A stretch of 64,000 bases of DNA from Nitrosovibrio tenuis (GCF_900109785.1 NZ_FOBH01000001.1:496001-560000), one strand, 5' to 3'; counted from the first letter of the stretch, positions 26,967 to 38,600 are shown. Numbers and translations are program-made. Notes: generated by a model from the sequence alone, not told the origin.

Positions 26967-28262
26967 ATGTACGGGTGGCTGCTCATGAAACAAGAGGCGG
27001 ATATACGTTTTCACAGCCAGACTACGCGTAATTCGATTGCGTTCATACTGGCTGGCGGGCGTGGCAGCCGGCTGCGGCAACTTACCGATTGGCGCGCCAA
27101 GCCCGCCGTGCCGTTCGGGGGCAAGTTCCGCATTATCGATTTTGCCCTTTCCAACTGCGTCAATTCCGGAATCCGGCGTATCGGCGTGGCAACCCAGTAC
27201 AAATCACAAAGTTTAATCAGCCATATACAGCACGGATGGGGCTTTCTCGACGGCCGCTTTCATGAATTTGTCGAGCTGCTGCCCGCCCAACAGCGCATTG
27301 AGGAAACCTGGTACCAGGGAACCACCGATGCCGTGTTCCAGAACCTGGACATTCTTCGCTCCCATAATCCGAATTATGTGGTAATCCTGGGCGGCGATCA
27401 CGTTTACAAAATGGACTATAGCAAGCTGCTGGCCGATCATGTGGAGAAATCGGCGGATATGACAATTGCGTGCATCGACGTGCCGCTGCAGTCGGCGGGC
27501 GGGTTCGGTGTCATGAGTGTCGATGCTGACTGGCGTATCACCAGTTTTGCCGAGAAACCAGCGAATCCGGCTCCTATCCCCGGTCAGCCCGGGCACGCCC
27601 TTGCCAGCATGGGTATTTACGTATTCAACGCGCAGTTTCTTTTCGAACAAGTGATCCGCGACCATGATGAGCCGGATTCATCCCATGATTTTGGTAAGGA
27701 TCTGATTCCGTATCTGGTACCACGTCGTCGGATATTTGCTCATCGCTTTATGGACAGTTGCGTCAATATGGCCTCTGGCGTACCGTACTGGCGGGACGTG
27801 GGCACAGTCGACGCCTATTGGGAGGCAAACCTTGATCTCACTCACATCACACCGGACCTGAACTTGTACGATGAGGATTGGCCCATATGGACTCACCAGG
27901 AGCAATTACCCCCGGCAAAATTCGTTTTTGACGACGACGATCGTCGCGGCCAGGCGCTGGATTCCATGGTTTCGGGCGGTTGCATTATTAGCGGTTCAAC
28001 GGTACGCCGCTCACTATTATTTTCCAACGTGCAGGTGCGCAGCTACAGCAATATAGAGGACTCCGTTATATTGCCCAATGTCGATGTCGGCAGAAACGTG
28101 CGCCTGAGGCGGGTGGTGGTGGACAAGAACTGCGTCATCCCCCCCGGAATGAGGGCTGGATTTGACCCGCTGGAAGACCGTAAGCGATTTTACGTTACCG
28201 AAAATGGGATCACCCTGATTACTCCGGAAATGCTGGGCCAAAAAATACATTATGTCAGATGA
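26967..28262 (+). CDS. glgC: Glucose-1-phosphate adenylyltransferase
   Basis: This enzyme makes ADP-glucose from glucose-1-phosphate and ATP, the committed step of bacterial glycogen synthesis, usually under allosteric control. The 431 residues begin with the nucleotide loop [20 protein letters not shown]. Further on come GTTDAVFQN, the [12 protein letters not shown] segment, the sugar-binding SFAEKP, and a left-handed helix domain at the end ([20 protein letters not shown]). ATG 26967 has AGGAG 13 bases ahead; ATG 26985 ([10 protein letters not shown]) is an alternative. Confidence 0.96.
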   Translation: MYGWLLMKQEADIRFHSQTTRNSIAFILAGGRGSRLRQLTDWRAKPAVPFGGKFRIIDFALSNCVNSGIRRIGVATQYKSQSLISHIQHGWGFLDGRFHEFVELLPAQQRIEETWYQGTTDAVFQNLDILRSHNPNYVVILGGDHVYKMDYSKLLADHVEKSADMTIACIDVPLQSAGGFGVMSVDADWRITSFAEKPANPAPIPGQPGHALASMGIYVFNAQFLFEQVIRDHDEPDSSHDFGKDLIPYLVPRRRIFAHRFMDSCVNMASGVPYWRDVGTVDAYWEANLDLTHITPDLNLYDEDWPIWTHQEQLPPAKFVFDDDDRRGQALDSMVSGGCIISGSTVRRSLLFSNVQVRSYSNIEDSVILPNVDVGRNVRLRRVVVDKNCVIPPGMRAGFDPLEDRKRFYVTENGITLITPEMLGQKIHYVR

Positions 28263-28293
28263 GAGAGCACAGTTTTATTAGATCTGGAAAGAA

Positions 28294-29994
28294 ATGCAAC
28301 CATTACAATTAGTTTTGCTGTGGCACATGCATCAGCCGGATTATCGCAATTACGAAACCGGCGAATTTATGCTCCCATGGGTATATTTGCACGCTATCAA
28401 GGATTACACCGACATGGTGTATCACTTGGAATCACATCCTTCCATGAAGGCGGTTGTCAATTTCGTGCCGGTATTGCTGGATCAGCTTGAGGACTATGCC
28501 GCGCAGTTCGCCTCCGGCCAGCTGCGGGATCCGCTCCTGCGTCTGCTGGGCACGCCGGATCTGGAACAGATATCCATAGGCGATCGTGTAAGAATCTTTG
28601 ATAGCTGTTTTCGCAGTAACCATACGACAATGATGCAACCCTACCCCGCGTACAAGCGTCTGCACGACATGCACGAAAGATTAAGGGAGCGTAGTGAAGC
28701 TGAGCTGGTGTATCTCTCGGGTCAATATCTGTCGGACTTGCTCGTATGGTATCACCTTGCGTGGACCGGAGAGAGTGTGCGGAGAAACAATGAGACAGTC
28801 GTACGGTTGATGACGCAAGGTGCGCGTTTCAGCCATGCCGACCGAACCCAGCTATTGAATCTGATCGGGGAGCTGATACAGGGGTTGATCCCGCGCTATC
28901 GGAAGCTCGCCGAGTCCGGGCAAATCGAATTGTCCACTACGCCCCACTATCATCCTTTGGCGCCGCTGCTGATAGACTTTTCTTCTGCGCGCGACAGTAT
29001 GCCGGGCGTTAACCTGCCGACCGAAGCAGCCTACCCTGGAGGGAAAAGCCGGGTCGCATCTCAGTTAGCCTCGGCCATTGCGACCCATTCACGGCGCTTT
29101 GGTGCAAGGCCTTGTGGCGTATGGCCCGCAGAGGGCGCTGTATCGGCACCGTTTCTTGAAATTCTGGCGGAACAGGATTGCCAATGGAGCGCGAGTGGCG
29201 AGGTGGTTTTGGCCAACAGTCTACGCGAATCGTACCCAGCCGAACCCCTGCCGGAACGAGGCCGTTATCTCTATCGAGCTTATCGGGTAGCGGGCAAATC
29301 AAACAATGTCATTTGTTTTTTTCGCGATGAGAGACTTTCCGACATGATTGGTTTCGAGTATTCGAAATGGTTTGGACGGGATGCCGCCGAGCATTTGGTA
29401 CACTCTTTGGAAGACATCGGTCACAACGCACTACCCAGAGAGAGCCCGGTGGTAAGCGTAATACTCGACGGTGAAAATGCCTGGGAATATTATCCCTACA
29501 ACGGCTATTATTTTCTAAATGATCTCTATGAGATACTCGAAAATCACCCTGTAATCCGCACCACGACCTATCGTGACTATATTGCATCCGCAGAGGCTGA
29601 AGCCACCGTGCTCCCGGTTTTGGCCGCAGGCAGCTGGGTTTATGGAACATTTTCGACCTGGATCGGGGACAAGGAAAAAAACCAGGCTTGGGATCTGCTA
29701 TGTGCAGCCAAGCATAGTTACGATCTGGTTATGCAGAGCGGGCGCCTGACGGAGGATGAAAAGGCTAAAGCGGAACGGCAACTTGCTTCTTGCGAAAGTT
29801 CTGACTGGTTCTGGTGGTTAGGGGATTACAACCCGCCCCATGTGGTGGAAAGTTTTGACAAATTGTTCCGCGCCAATCTGGCTAATCTTTACTGTCTGTT
29901 GAAGCTGCCCGTACCGGTATCGGTAAGGGAACCCATCAGCCAGGGTGTCGGCGGTACTCCTGAATCGGGCGGCGCCATGCGTCGTGCCTCGTGA
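28294..29994 (+). CDS. Glycoside hydrolase family 57 protein
   Basis: The 566-residue GH57 enzyme acts on alpha-glucans (alpha-amylase or amylopullulanase type). The family start LVLLWHMHQPDYRNYETGEF and the barrel pieces YHPLAPLLIDF, GVWPAEGAVS and VVSVILDGENAWEYYPYNG are visible; the last holds the expected catalytic aspartate region. The gene follows glgC by 31 bp with a good ribosome site, so it is in the same transcription unit. Likely role: trimming storage glucan. The exact bond specificity cannot be read from the sequence. Confidence 0.9.
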   Translation: MQPLQLVLLWHMHQPDYRNYETGEFMLPWVYLHAIKDYTDMVYHLESHPSMKAVVNFVPVLLDQLEDYAAQFASGQLRDPLLRLLGTPDLEQISIGDRVRIFDSCFRSNHTTMMQPYPAYKRLHDMHERLRERSEAELVYLSGQYLSDLLVWYHLAWTGESVRRNNETVVRLMTQGARFSHADRTQLLNLIGELIQGLIPRYRKLAESGQIELSTTPHYHPLAPLLIDFSSARDSMPGVNLPTEAAYPGGKSRVASQLASAIATHSRRFGARPCGVWPAEGAVSAPFLEILAEQDCQWSASGEVVLANSLRESYPAEPLPERGRYLYRAYRVAGKSNNVICFFRDERLSDMIGFEYSKWFGRDAAEHLVHSLEDIGHNALPRESPVVSVILDGENAWEYYPYNGYYFLNDLYEILENHPVIRTTTYRDYIASAEAEATVLPVLAAGSWVYGTFSTWIGDKEKNQAWDLLCAAKHSYDLVMQSGRLTEDEKAKAERQLASCESSDWFWWLGDYNPPHVVESFDKLFRANLANLYCLLKLPVPVSVREPISQGVGGTPESGGAMRRAS

Positions 29995-30088
29995 AATCAC
30001 CGGAAGAGGCGGTGCTCATTAATCTGTTGAGAACATCATTATAGCTGGTGCAAACTCAGAGACGGCCGGTAATACGGACAACCCGGCT

Positions 30089-30116
30089 GCGGGCGCCCTA
30101 TGAATAGGGCGCCCGC
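30089..30116 (+). terminator. Perfect 13-bp palindromic hairpin between the GH57 genes
   Basis: GCGGGCGCCCTAT (30089-30101) and ATAGGGCGCCCGC (30104-30116) are exact complements with a 2-base centre. The sequence after it (GTAAATTT) is only partly T-rich. It could stop or trim the glgC-GH57 message before the second GH57 gene. Confidence 0.6.
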
Positions 30117-30153
30117 GTAAATTTGGCCGAAGCTTTTTCTGGAGAATAGGTCC

Positions 30154-32181
30154 ATGTCTCAACCCGTCTCTCTGCTTTTCGGCGTTCATGCTCATCAGCC
30201 TGTTGGCAATTTCCCCGAGGTATTGGCCGATGCCCACCTTCGTTGCTACAAGCCCTTCCTGCAAGTAGTTTATCGCTACCCGAAGTTCTGCTTTGCATTG
30301 CATATTTCCGGCTGGCTATTGGATTATTTGCTGCATCATTATCCTGAGGACATGTTGCTGTTGCGCGAAATGGTTGCTCGCGGACAAGTCGAGCTATTTG
30401 GCGCGGGTGAGACCGAGCCTGTACTGGCAGCCATTCCGAACCGCGATCGTATTGGTCAGATCCAGACTTTCTCGGATAAGCTGGAGATGGAGCTGGGGCA
30501 GCGTCCGCAAGGTGCCTGGCTGACGGAGCGCGTCTGGGAGGCAACCGTTGTGCCCGCGCTGGCTGATTGTGGTATTCGCTATGTAATCGTGGACGATTAT
30601 CACTTTCTTTGCGCAGGTAAAACTGCAGCAGAACTGGATGGTTATTTCACGACCGAAGAGGATGGACGCGTACTGGATCTGTTTCCAATTTCAGAAACTC
30701 TGCGTTACAGACTGCCGTTCTCTCCAGCGGATGAAGTAGTGGCCTATATCGAGTCCTTCGCCAAAAGCAACGTGGCCGGCGGCCGGAATGCGGCGATCTA
30801 CTTCGACGATATCGAAAAATTTGGCATTTGGCCGGAAACCTACCAGTGGGTCTATGAAAGAGGATGGCTCGATCAATTCATCCAGGGAATCCTGAGTTCG
30901 TCCATGATTCGCACTCAACACTACCGTGATTATCATTCCATTGAAAAAACCCGTGGCGTGGTGTATTTGCCAACCACTTCCTATATCGAAATGAACGAGT
31001 GGACATTGCCCGCCCAGCCCGCCCATATTTATGCCGATCTGGTACGGCAGGCAAAATCGGCAGGTTGGTATGAGTCCCACAAGGCGTTTCTGCGCGGCGG
31101 TATCTGGAAGAATTTTTTTTCCCGATATCCCGAATCCAACTGGATGCATAAACGCATGCTGGGCCTTTCGGCGCGGCTCGACTCGCTGCCGGTCAGCCAG
31201 CACACCAGCAGGATGAAAGAGAAACTCTACGAGTCGCAAGCCAATGATGCGTATTGGCATGGCCTGTTCGGGGGGCTATATCTACCCCATCTGAGGCGGG
31301 CGATATATAAAGCAATCGTCGAGCTGGAAGCAATGCTGGACGCATGCGCACCGCGTGCGGCCCGCTTTATCGAAGACACTGATCTCGACGGCACGGATGA
31401 AATGTATCTGCAGAACGGGTTGATTCAGGCGGTACTGAAGCTGGACGGGGATGGAGGTATCTGCGAGTTCGATTCTTATCTGCTGAACCATAATTTTGGT
31501 GATACCTTACGGCGCCAGACTGAACATTATTATCATAAAATTCGTCACAGCGAAAGCAGCGGACATAGCGGCACCGGTATCGCTTCAGCGCATGAGCGAA
31601 TCAGCTTCAAGCATAAGATAGATGTGGAAGATATGGAGGTGGACGGTGATGCGCGAGGATTGTTTATAGATCGCTTGAATGGCGATACGGTGGACTACCG
31701 GCATGAACCATTCACCGCCAGTGGCCCATACTGTCATGCGGAAGTGTTTTCGTTGCAGATATCGAAGAGTTTCGATCTGGTGGACAGTCGCTTGCAGGTC
31801 TCATACCGGTTCGCGGCGGACGTGGAGGGTGTGTTCAGTACGGAAATCAATCTCGCCATGCCCAGTTGTGATGGCTGGAGCGGACGTTATGTTTATCGAG
31901 GCGGAATCCCAGGCGGGTTCGGTCAACTGCTCGAATTGCGTGATGTAGTTGATATTGCGCTGGATGACGATGAGCTGCAGGGAAGTGTTGAGCTTAAAGT
32001 TTCATCTCCCGCGTCATTGCGCGCCCAACCCTATTATTCCGTATCACAGTCGGAGGCCGGCTTCGAGAAAATCATGCAGGCGGTTACATTGAAGCTGGAG
32101 TGGCCGGTAACAATGGACGAGCTGCTGGTTTCGCTGGAGATCAAGGCGAAAGGGGGAACCCTGAAAGAGGGCTCATCATAA
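30154..32181 (+). CDS. GH57 4-alpha-glucanotransferase-like enzyme with C-terminal DUF1925/DUF1926 regions
   Basis: The 675-residue protein begins LLFGVHAHQPVGNFPEVL as in GH57 glucanotransferases and alpha-amylases. The nucleophile region reads ELFGAGETEPVLAAIPN, and the acid region IYFDDIEKFGIWPETY. After residue 300 come the helical region (HKRMLGLSARLDSL, NDAYWHGLFGGLYLPHLR) and a long beta-rich tail typical of DUF1925/DUF1926. GGAG lies ahead of the ATG. It probably reshapes short maltodextrins left by phosphorylase and the other GH57 enzyme. Confidence 0.9.
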   Translation: MSQPVSLLFGVHAHQPVGNFPEVLADAHLRCYKPFLQVVYRYPKFCFALHISGWLLDYLLHHYPEDMLLLREMVARGQVELFGAGETEPVLAAIPNRDRIGQIQTFSDKLEMELGQRPQGAWLTERVWEATVVPALADCGIRYVIVDDYHFLCAGKTAAELDGYFTTEEDGRVLDLFPISETLRYRLPFSPADEVVAYIESFAKSNVAGGRNAAIYFDDIEKFGIWPETYQWVYERGWLDQFIQGILSSSMIRTQHYRDYHSIEKTRGVVYLPTTSYIEMNEWTLPAQPAHIYADLVRQAKSAGWYESHKAFLRGGIWKNFFSRYPESNWMHKRMLGLSARLDSLPVSQHTSRMKEKLYESQANDAYWHGLFGGLYLPHLRRAIYKAIVELEAMLDACAPRAARFIEDTDLDGTDEMYLQNGLIQAVLKLDGDGGICEFDSYLLNHNFGDTLRRQTEHYYHKIRHSESSGHSGTGIASAHERISFKHKIDVEDMEVDGDARGLFIDRLNGDTVDYRHEPFTASGPYCHAEVFSLQISKSFDLVDSRLQVSYRFAADVEGVFSTEINLAMPSCDGWSGRYVYRGGIPGGFGQLLELRDVVDIALDDDELQGSVELKVSSPASLRAQPYYSVSQSEAGFEKIMQAVTLKLEWPVTMDELLVSLEIKAKGGTLKEGSS

Positions 32182-32428
32182 ATCACGGCTCTCCGGAAAA
32201 AAGGCCCCCCGATCCCCGTTTGACTTTACTTCGCTCAACTCCTGCCGCTCACATATCAGTTGCCAGTTCAACGGGAACTGAGGCGTTGCCTGTCGACTCT
32301 ATCTGTAGACTCGTTTGGAAGGATAAAAGGCCCGTGATGATAAGCGCGTCGCGGGTTATAGAGTTATGGTGCCCCTAATAATTTCTGGTAAAATCGCGAA
32401 TTCTCCAAGAGCTCAGCAAGGATCCGTC
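32182..32428. other. Intergenic region upstream of fdxA
   Basis: A run of about 250 bases without a gene. It probably carries the fdxA promoter; AT-rich blocks near 32340-32400 are candidates but no clear -35/-10 pair stands out. Confidence 0.35.
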
Positions 32429-32752
32429 ATGACTTATGTAGTAACTGAAGCCTGTATCAAGTGCAAGTACACTGATTGCGTAGACGTATGCCCGGTGGAT
32501 TGCTTTCGCGAGGGACCCAACTTTCTGGTGATTGATCCGGACGAATGCATAGATTGTACCCTTTGTGTCGCTGAGTGCCCGGTAGAGGCAATTTTCTCGG
32601 AAGATGATGTGCCGGTGGAACAGCAGCATTTCACCGCACTCAACGCTGAATTGTCAAAGGCCTGGAAACCTATCATTGAGAAAAAAGAAGCGCCGCCCGA
32701 TGCCGATGACTGGGCGAAGGTAACTGAAAAGCTGGATAAACTAGAACGCTGA
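32429..32752 (+). CDS. fdxA: Seven-iron ferredoxin FdxA ([3Fe-4S][4Fe-4S])
   Basis: The 107-residue cytosolic electron carrier has cysteine blocks [17 protein letters not shown] (residues 9-25) and [12 protein letters not shown], the pattern of Azotobacter-type 7Fe ferredoxins, with the usual acidic C-terminal extension. ATG 32429 ([12 protein letters not shown]) is chosen for the family start and the AAGGA 6 bases ahead; the frame is open 63 bases further upstream. No obvious redox partner gene is adjacent. Confidence 0.96.
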   Translation: MTYVVTEACIKCKYTDCVDVCPVDCFREGPNFLVIDPDECIDCTLCVAECPVEAIFSEDDVPVEQQHFTALNAELSKAWKPIIEKKEAPPDADDWAKVTEKLDKLER

Positions 32753-32776
32753 TACGCAGCGGTAGCTTGCCGCCGC

Positions 32777-35620
32777 ATGTCCTCCAATCTGAATTTCCCA
32801 CAAACTTCTCTCTCCGAGATTTTTGTCGACCTTGCCGCCGGCCCGCAGGCCGGCGTGACGGTGGTTACACCCACCCGCCGGCTCGCGAGAATGCTTAAAA
32901 GCGAGTTCGACCGCACCCAGGCCATCCGAGGTATCACTATCTGGGATTCGGCTGATATTCTTCCAATTTCCGCTTTTGTCGAACGTATTTACGAAGATGT
33001 GCTGTATTCCGGGGAGGCACGCGGGTTGCCTGCGCTTCTTGAATCCGCTCAGGAACAGGTGTTGTGGGAAAGCGCCATCAACTATTCGGAGAAGGGCGCA
33101 GTTCTGCTTGCTGTTGCGGAGGCGGCGCTGCTTGCTCGCGAAGCCTGGCAGCTTGCCCATGCCTGGCATCTCATTCCGCGGCTCAAGGGTTTTATACTGA
33201 ATGAAGACACGAAGGCATTCCGGGACTGGTCACAATGCTACGAGGAGATGACCGGTCGCGCTGGCCAGATTGACCGGGCGCGCCTTTACAACCTGATATG
33301 CGAATTGTGCGGACACCTGAAATTCCATAAGCCGAAACGGCTGGTTTGCTATGGTTTCGATATCGTTACACCCCAGCAGGCGACATTGCTGAGCAAGCTT
33401 CAAGAGGCGGATTGTGAAGTCATGATGGCACAGCCTCGGTCGCAGCTTCAGCTGCACAATTTTAATGCGCGTCGCCTTGTACATGACAATAGTGTTGATG
33501 AGATCCGCTGCGCGGCGGTATGGGCTAGGGCGCGGCTCGAGGCCAATGGCTCGGCGCGCATAGGCGTGGTGGTCCCGGAGTTTTCCAAATACCATAACAA
33601 GATCATACGGATCTTTGATTCCGTAATGAATCCGGATCGCCAGCATTCACTGTCGAGCCGAGCCGAGCACACGTTCCCATTCAACGTGTCGCTCGGTATG
33701 ACTTTGGATTCGTATCCTCTTGTAAGCGCCGCACTCCTGATGCTCGAACTCGGTTCAGGAGAAATTGAGTTCGAGCGAGCAAGTCATTTACTTCGATCAC
33801 CGTTCCTCAGCGGCGGCGAGACTGAAATCATGGACCGTGCGCGGCTGGATATGCGGTTGCGCAAGCGTGCCGAGTCTACGATTACACTTGAATGGCTGCT
33901 GATCCTGATCGAGCGTGAAGATTCCGCGGCAGGCTGCCCCATCCTGGTACAAGGGCTATTCAATTTTTCCGAGCACGTCAAAGCGAAATTAGCCGGTTTG
34001 CATAAACCGTCAACATTGGCCCGCGAAATCTCCGAAGCGTTGCGGACTCTCGGTTTTCCCGGCGAGCGCGATCTGGATTCGTCTGAATATCAGACTTTGA
34101 AAAAGTGGCAGGAAATTCTGGCTGATTTTGCCGCACTTGATTCCGTCCTCGCTCATATTCGCTACAGCGAAGCTCTGGTTCGGCTGCGCCATATGGTTGC
34201 GCAGGTGATGTTTCAGCCTGAGACACCGGATGTTCCGATACAGATACTCGGCGTTTTGGAATCCAGCGGGATGGCGTTCGATCACCTCTGGGTAATGGGT
34301 TTATCTGATGAGGCATGGCCGCCCCAGCCACGGCCGAATCCTTTCCTTCCGGTCGAGCTGCAGCAATCAGCTGGGTTTCCGCAGGGCTCTGCAGCCGCCT
34401 CGCTCGAGCTCGCGCATCGGCTTACCGCCACATGGCTTTCTACGGCGGATGAGGTTGTTTTAAGCCATTCGCGGTACAGCGACGACCGTGAGGCGCGTAC
34501 GCTTTCGCTCAGCCCGCTGATTCTGGATATTGCCATTGTGACTACTGCAGAGCTTGTGCTGCCTGATTATCCGGATTACCGGGACTTGATCCACCAAGTC
34601 CGCAGGCTTGAGCGAGTAAGCGACGATAAAGCCCCGGCGCTGATTGTGGCACCCGTTGCGCCCGCCGCCGGCGAAACGAACGGAGCGGATAGTCCGCGCG
34701 GGAGTAATGCGGCAAAAATGGGTGGGCGCGTCCGTGGGGGCGTGGCGGTAATAAAAGATCACGCCGCTTGCCAATTCCGTGCATTGGCACTGCACAGGTT
34801 GGGTGCGGAGAGTCCGGAATCGCCATCCGCCGGACTGGATGCGGCAGAGCGGGGCACGCTCATACATCATGTACTCGCGCTGACGTGGAGCCAGCTCAAA
34901 ACCAAAGATGCGCTCGATACTATTAGCGATGACGATCTTGAAGCGCTGCTCATGCGCGCAGCGAAGGAAGCGATCGCCCGCCTACGCCGAGATCGTCCGG
35001 TCGCGATGTCTGGTCGTTTTGCGGAAATCGAACAGCGCCGCCTGATGCGATCGGCGCGAGAATGGCTTAACGAAGATCGAAAGCGCGGTAGATTCGAGGT
35101 AGTAGCCATTGAAGATAAACGCAGCGTTGAAATCGGCGGGCTTGTCCTGACGGCACGCCTGGATCGAGTAGACGAGCTCGCTGACGGGCGCCGCATTATT
35201 ATCGATTACAAATCCAGGGCGCCGGTGGCGCGCTCCCTGCTCGATGAGCGACCGGAGGAACCGCAACTGCCTCTGTATCTTGTCACCAGCGAACCGGATG
35301 CTGCAGCCATTGTATTTGCGCAGGTCAGGATGGGGGACATGCGATTTGTAACCCTTGCGCGCGACAGCGATCTGTTGCCCGGGGTGCCTGCATTTCCCGG
35401 ACCGCGTATGGGTGATCAATTTCGCTCATGGGAAGAACTGATTAAGGCCTGGCATACGAATATTGCCGATATCGCAGCCAGTTTCGCCAGCGGCGACGCC
35501 AGGGTTGATCCCAAGAAATACCCTCACACATGTCGCAACTGCGATTTGAGATCCTTTTGCCGTATTGATGAGCGAACGGGGGACAGGGGGGATAGATTTA
35601 TCGAGAGCGATGATGAATGA
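32777..35620 (+). CDS. AddB-like PD-(D/E)XK nuclease of a helicase-nuclease pair
   Basis: The 947-residue protein is of the proteobacterial AddB-like DNA repair family. The N-terminal part is an inactivated helicase-like fold. The C-terminal nuclease core has LTARLDRVDEL followed by IIIDYKSRAP near residues 805-814. Cysteines at about 665 (CQFRALALHRLG) and at the end (CRNCDLRSFC, about 918-927) form the iron-sulfur staple known in AddB. It overlaps the next gene by 4 bp (ATGA), so the pair is coupled and should form one double-strand-break processing complex. Confidence 0.9.
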   Translation: MSSNLNFPQTSLSEIFVDLAAGPQAGVTVVTPTRRLARMLKSEFDRTQAIRGITIWDSADILPISAFVERIYEDVLYSGEARGLPALLESAQEQVLWESAINYSEKGAVLLAVAEAALLAREAWQLAHAWHLIPRLKGFILNEDTKAFRDWSQCYEEMTGRAGQIDRARLYNLICELCGHLKFHKPKRLVCYGFDIVTPQQATLLSKLQEADCEVMMAQPRSQLQLHNFNARRLVHDNSVDEIRCAAVWARARLEANGSARIGVVVPEFSKYHNKIIRIFDSVMNPDRQHSLSSRAEHTFPFNVSLGMTLDSYPLVSAALLMLELGSGEIEFERASHLLRSPFLSGGETEIMDRARLDMRLRKRAESTITLEWLLILIEREDSAAGCPILVQGLFNFSEHVKAKLAGLHKPSTLAREISEALRTLGFPGERDLDSSEYQTLKKWQEILADFAALDSVLAHIRYSEALVRLRHMVAQVMFQPETPDVPIQILGVLESSGMAFDHLWVMGLSDEAWPPQPRPNPFLPVELQQSAGFPQGSAAASLELAHRLTATWLSTADEVVLSHSRYSDDREARTLSLSPLILDIAIVTTAELVLPDYPDYRDLIHQVRRLERVSDDKAPALIVAPVAPAAGETNGADSPRGSNAAKMGGRVRGGVAVIKDHAACQFRALALHRLGAESPESPSAGLDAAERGTLIHHVLALTWSQLKTKDALDTISDDDLEALLMRAAKEAIARLRRDRPVAMSGRFAEIEQRRLMRSAREWLNEDRKRGRFEVVAIEDKRSVEIGGLVLTARLDRVDELADGRRIIIDYKSRAPVARSLLDERPEEPQLPLYLVTSEPDAAAIVFAQVRMGDMRFVTLARDSDLLPGVPAFPGPRMGDQFRSWEELIKAWHTNIADIAASFASGDARVDPKKYPHTCRNCDLRSFCRIDERTGDRGDRFIESDDE

Positions 35621-38600
35621 ATAAACTTTCGCCTATTTCAAGTATGACGGATACGCCGGACCTTGCCGAGCGCCGCCGTGCGCTTGATCCCAGTCATTCC
35701 TTTATTGTTCAGGCCCCTGCTGGATCCGGCAAGACCGGGCTTTTGATCCAGCGTTATCTCAAACTGCTTACATGCGTCAATGAGCCCGAAGAGATTATTG
35801 CGATAACCTTCACCCGAAAAGCCGCCGGGGAGATGCGTGAACGGGTGATCGGAGCATTGGCTCAGGCGGGCAGCAAGCTTGATCCATTGACCTTGCCTGA
35901 AACTGAGCACCAAAAACTCACTCGCGAGCTGGCTGATGCGGCGGTTCGGCGCGACGCGGAGGCCGGCTGGCGGTTGGCCGAAAATCCGGCGCGCCTACGC
36001 ATTCAGACCTTTGATTCGTTATGCGCCTCGCTGAGCCGCCAGATGCCCATCTTGTCGGAATTTGGCTGCCAACCGGAGACCCTAGAGGATGCGTCCGATC
36101 TGTATCGAGAAGCGGCGCGCACAGTTATCCATCTGGTGGACAGCAACGAAGTTGTCATGAGGGATATCGAGTGCTTACTGGAACATCTCGACAATGACAT
36201 GGCCCGCGTCGAATCACTGCTTGCTGAAATGCTGGCGCGACGCGACCACTGGCTGCGCCATATTCATGGAAGGGACCGTGATGAGCTGGAAGCCGCACTG
36301 AGAAATACGCGGCAGGATGCGCTCAGGCACCTGCGCAGCCTTTTTCAACTTCATCCTGAGTCGATGCAGGATGAATTGGTTCAGCTTATGCGATATGCCG
36401 CCTGCAATTTGGCTGCAAGCGGCAGAAACTCGATTGCAATGAACTATGAGCAGTTCGGCGGGCTTTGCGTATTGCCTCGCGATGAGGAGCAGGATTACGC
36501 CTGCTGGTATGCGATCGCCGAGCTATTGCTCACAAGAGACGGCGCCTGGCGCAAACAGCACACGATAAACGATGGCTTTCCTACCGTCACAAAGGGACGG
36601 AAAGACATTGCGAAGGAATGGAAAGAGAGAGCATGCACACTTGTTTCATCGTTGGCGGCGCACGAAAATGGCAATACTTTATGTCGGGCGCTGCATGATG
36701 TTCGGCTTCTGCCGCCCTCCTGTTACACCGAAAAACAGTGGGAAGTGCTCGGCTCGATCATGCGGCTGCTGCCGCGCGCCGTCGCCCAGCTCAGACTCGT
36801 ATTCCAGGTTCGTAGCAAGGTGGATTTTACCGAGGTCTCGCAAGGCGCCCTGCGCTCGCTCGGTGAGCCTGAGATGCCCACCGATCTTGCGCTCGCGCTC
36901 GACTATCGCATTCGCCATCTATTAATAGACGAGTTTCAGGACACATCGATCAGTCAGTACGAACTTGTCACCAGACTTACCTCAGGGTGGGAGGCGGGAG
37001 ACGGCCGCAGTATGCTGATAGTCGGCGACCCCATGCAGTCCATCTATGGTTTTCGCGAAGCCGAGGTGGGCCTTTTCCTGCGTGCCCGCGCTGCGGGAAT
37101 CGGGGATATTACTTTGCACCCGATTTCTCTTTCGGCTAATTTCCGGTCCCAGCGCGGTATCGTGGATTGGGTCAATATCACTTTTGCACGCATCATGCCG
37201 AAGCAGGAGGACATCGCTCTGGGCGCAACCCCATACATACCGTCCGCCTCAATGCATGGCCTGCTTGATGGCGCGGCAGTCGGCGTGCACCCTTTTTTCG
37301 ACGATGATCACACCGCCGAGGCGACGAGAGTGGTAGAGATCGCCCTGCAAGCACAAAAAAATGATCCATCCGCGACGATGGCTATTCTGGTGCGCAACCG
37401 CAGCCATCTCCGTGAAATCGCGCCACGGCTCAGGAATGCCGGGCTGAAGTTTCGCGCGATTGATATTGAGGGATTGGCGTTCCGGCCAGTTGTCCAGGAT
37501 TTGCTTGCCCTGACGCGTGCGCTGACCCATCCGGGAGACCGGTTGGCCTGGCTTGCGTTGTTGCGCGCCCCGTGGTGCGGTCTTACACTGGCAGACATCC
37601 ATGCGTTGGTTTCGACACCCGCACCCGTTCCCATGGATCAAAGCGGAATGTCCGGCGATACCGAGCCGACGGGATCTGGCACAAGAGATCAAACGATCTG
37701 GGAAGTGCTAAACGATGCTTCACGCATTGCGACCATCTCCACCGATGGCCAAGCCCGGCTGCGGCGCGTACGGGAAGAGCTGAGGGTCTGCCTGGACAAT
37801 CGCTACCGGCAATCGCTGCGGGAGACAGTCGAGGCGGCTTGGCTCGCGCTGGGAGGACCCGCTTGCGTGGATGGTTTGGCAGACCTTGAAGATGCGGCAG
37901 CCTATCTCGATCACCTTGAAGCGCACGAGGATGCAGGCAACGCCGGCATTCGCGCGGTGGAAGAAGGCCTCACCAAGCTTTACGCATTACCGGACCTGAA
38001 GGCTGACGGTCGATTGCAGATCATGACCATACACAAAGCCAAAGGTTTGGAATTCGATTATGTCATCCTGCCCGGTCTTGGTCGTTCATCCCGCAGCAAC
38101 GATAAAAAGCTGTTCATGTGGATGGAGCGCTTGCGCGCGCGGTCGTCTCCAAGTGAAGCAAGCTGCGGTAATGATTTATTGCTTGCGCCGATACAGGAAA
38201 CGGGCGCCGACGGAGACCGTATCTACGCCTGGCTGGAGAAAATGGATAATGAAAAAGAGCGCCTGGAGGACGAGCGCCTGCTCTATGTCGCGGCAACGCG
38301 CGCTAGAAAACGGTTACACTTGCTCGGGAGCACAAGCGTATTTTACAGCCGCGATGGCGAGCATGAGCTGAGGCCGCCCGCCAGAAAATCCTTACTGAGC
38401 AAAATTTGGCCCGCGGTTCAACCCATCTATGAAAAAGCGGCGGTGCAGGCGGTTTCTTCGCAACCATCGCCTGTTCCGCATAGTCCTACGGGCAAAGAGT
38501 CAGGCCGGACGGGTGAGTATCCGATTGACCAATCATTGCGCCGTCTGGTCTCGGGTTGGGCCTTGCCGGCCGCGCCGCCAGCCACAAAGTGGAAGGCTCA

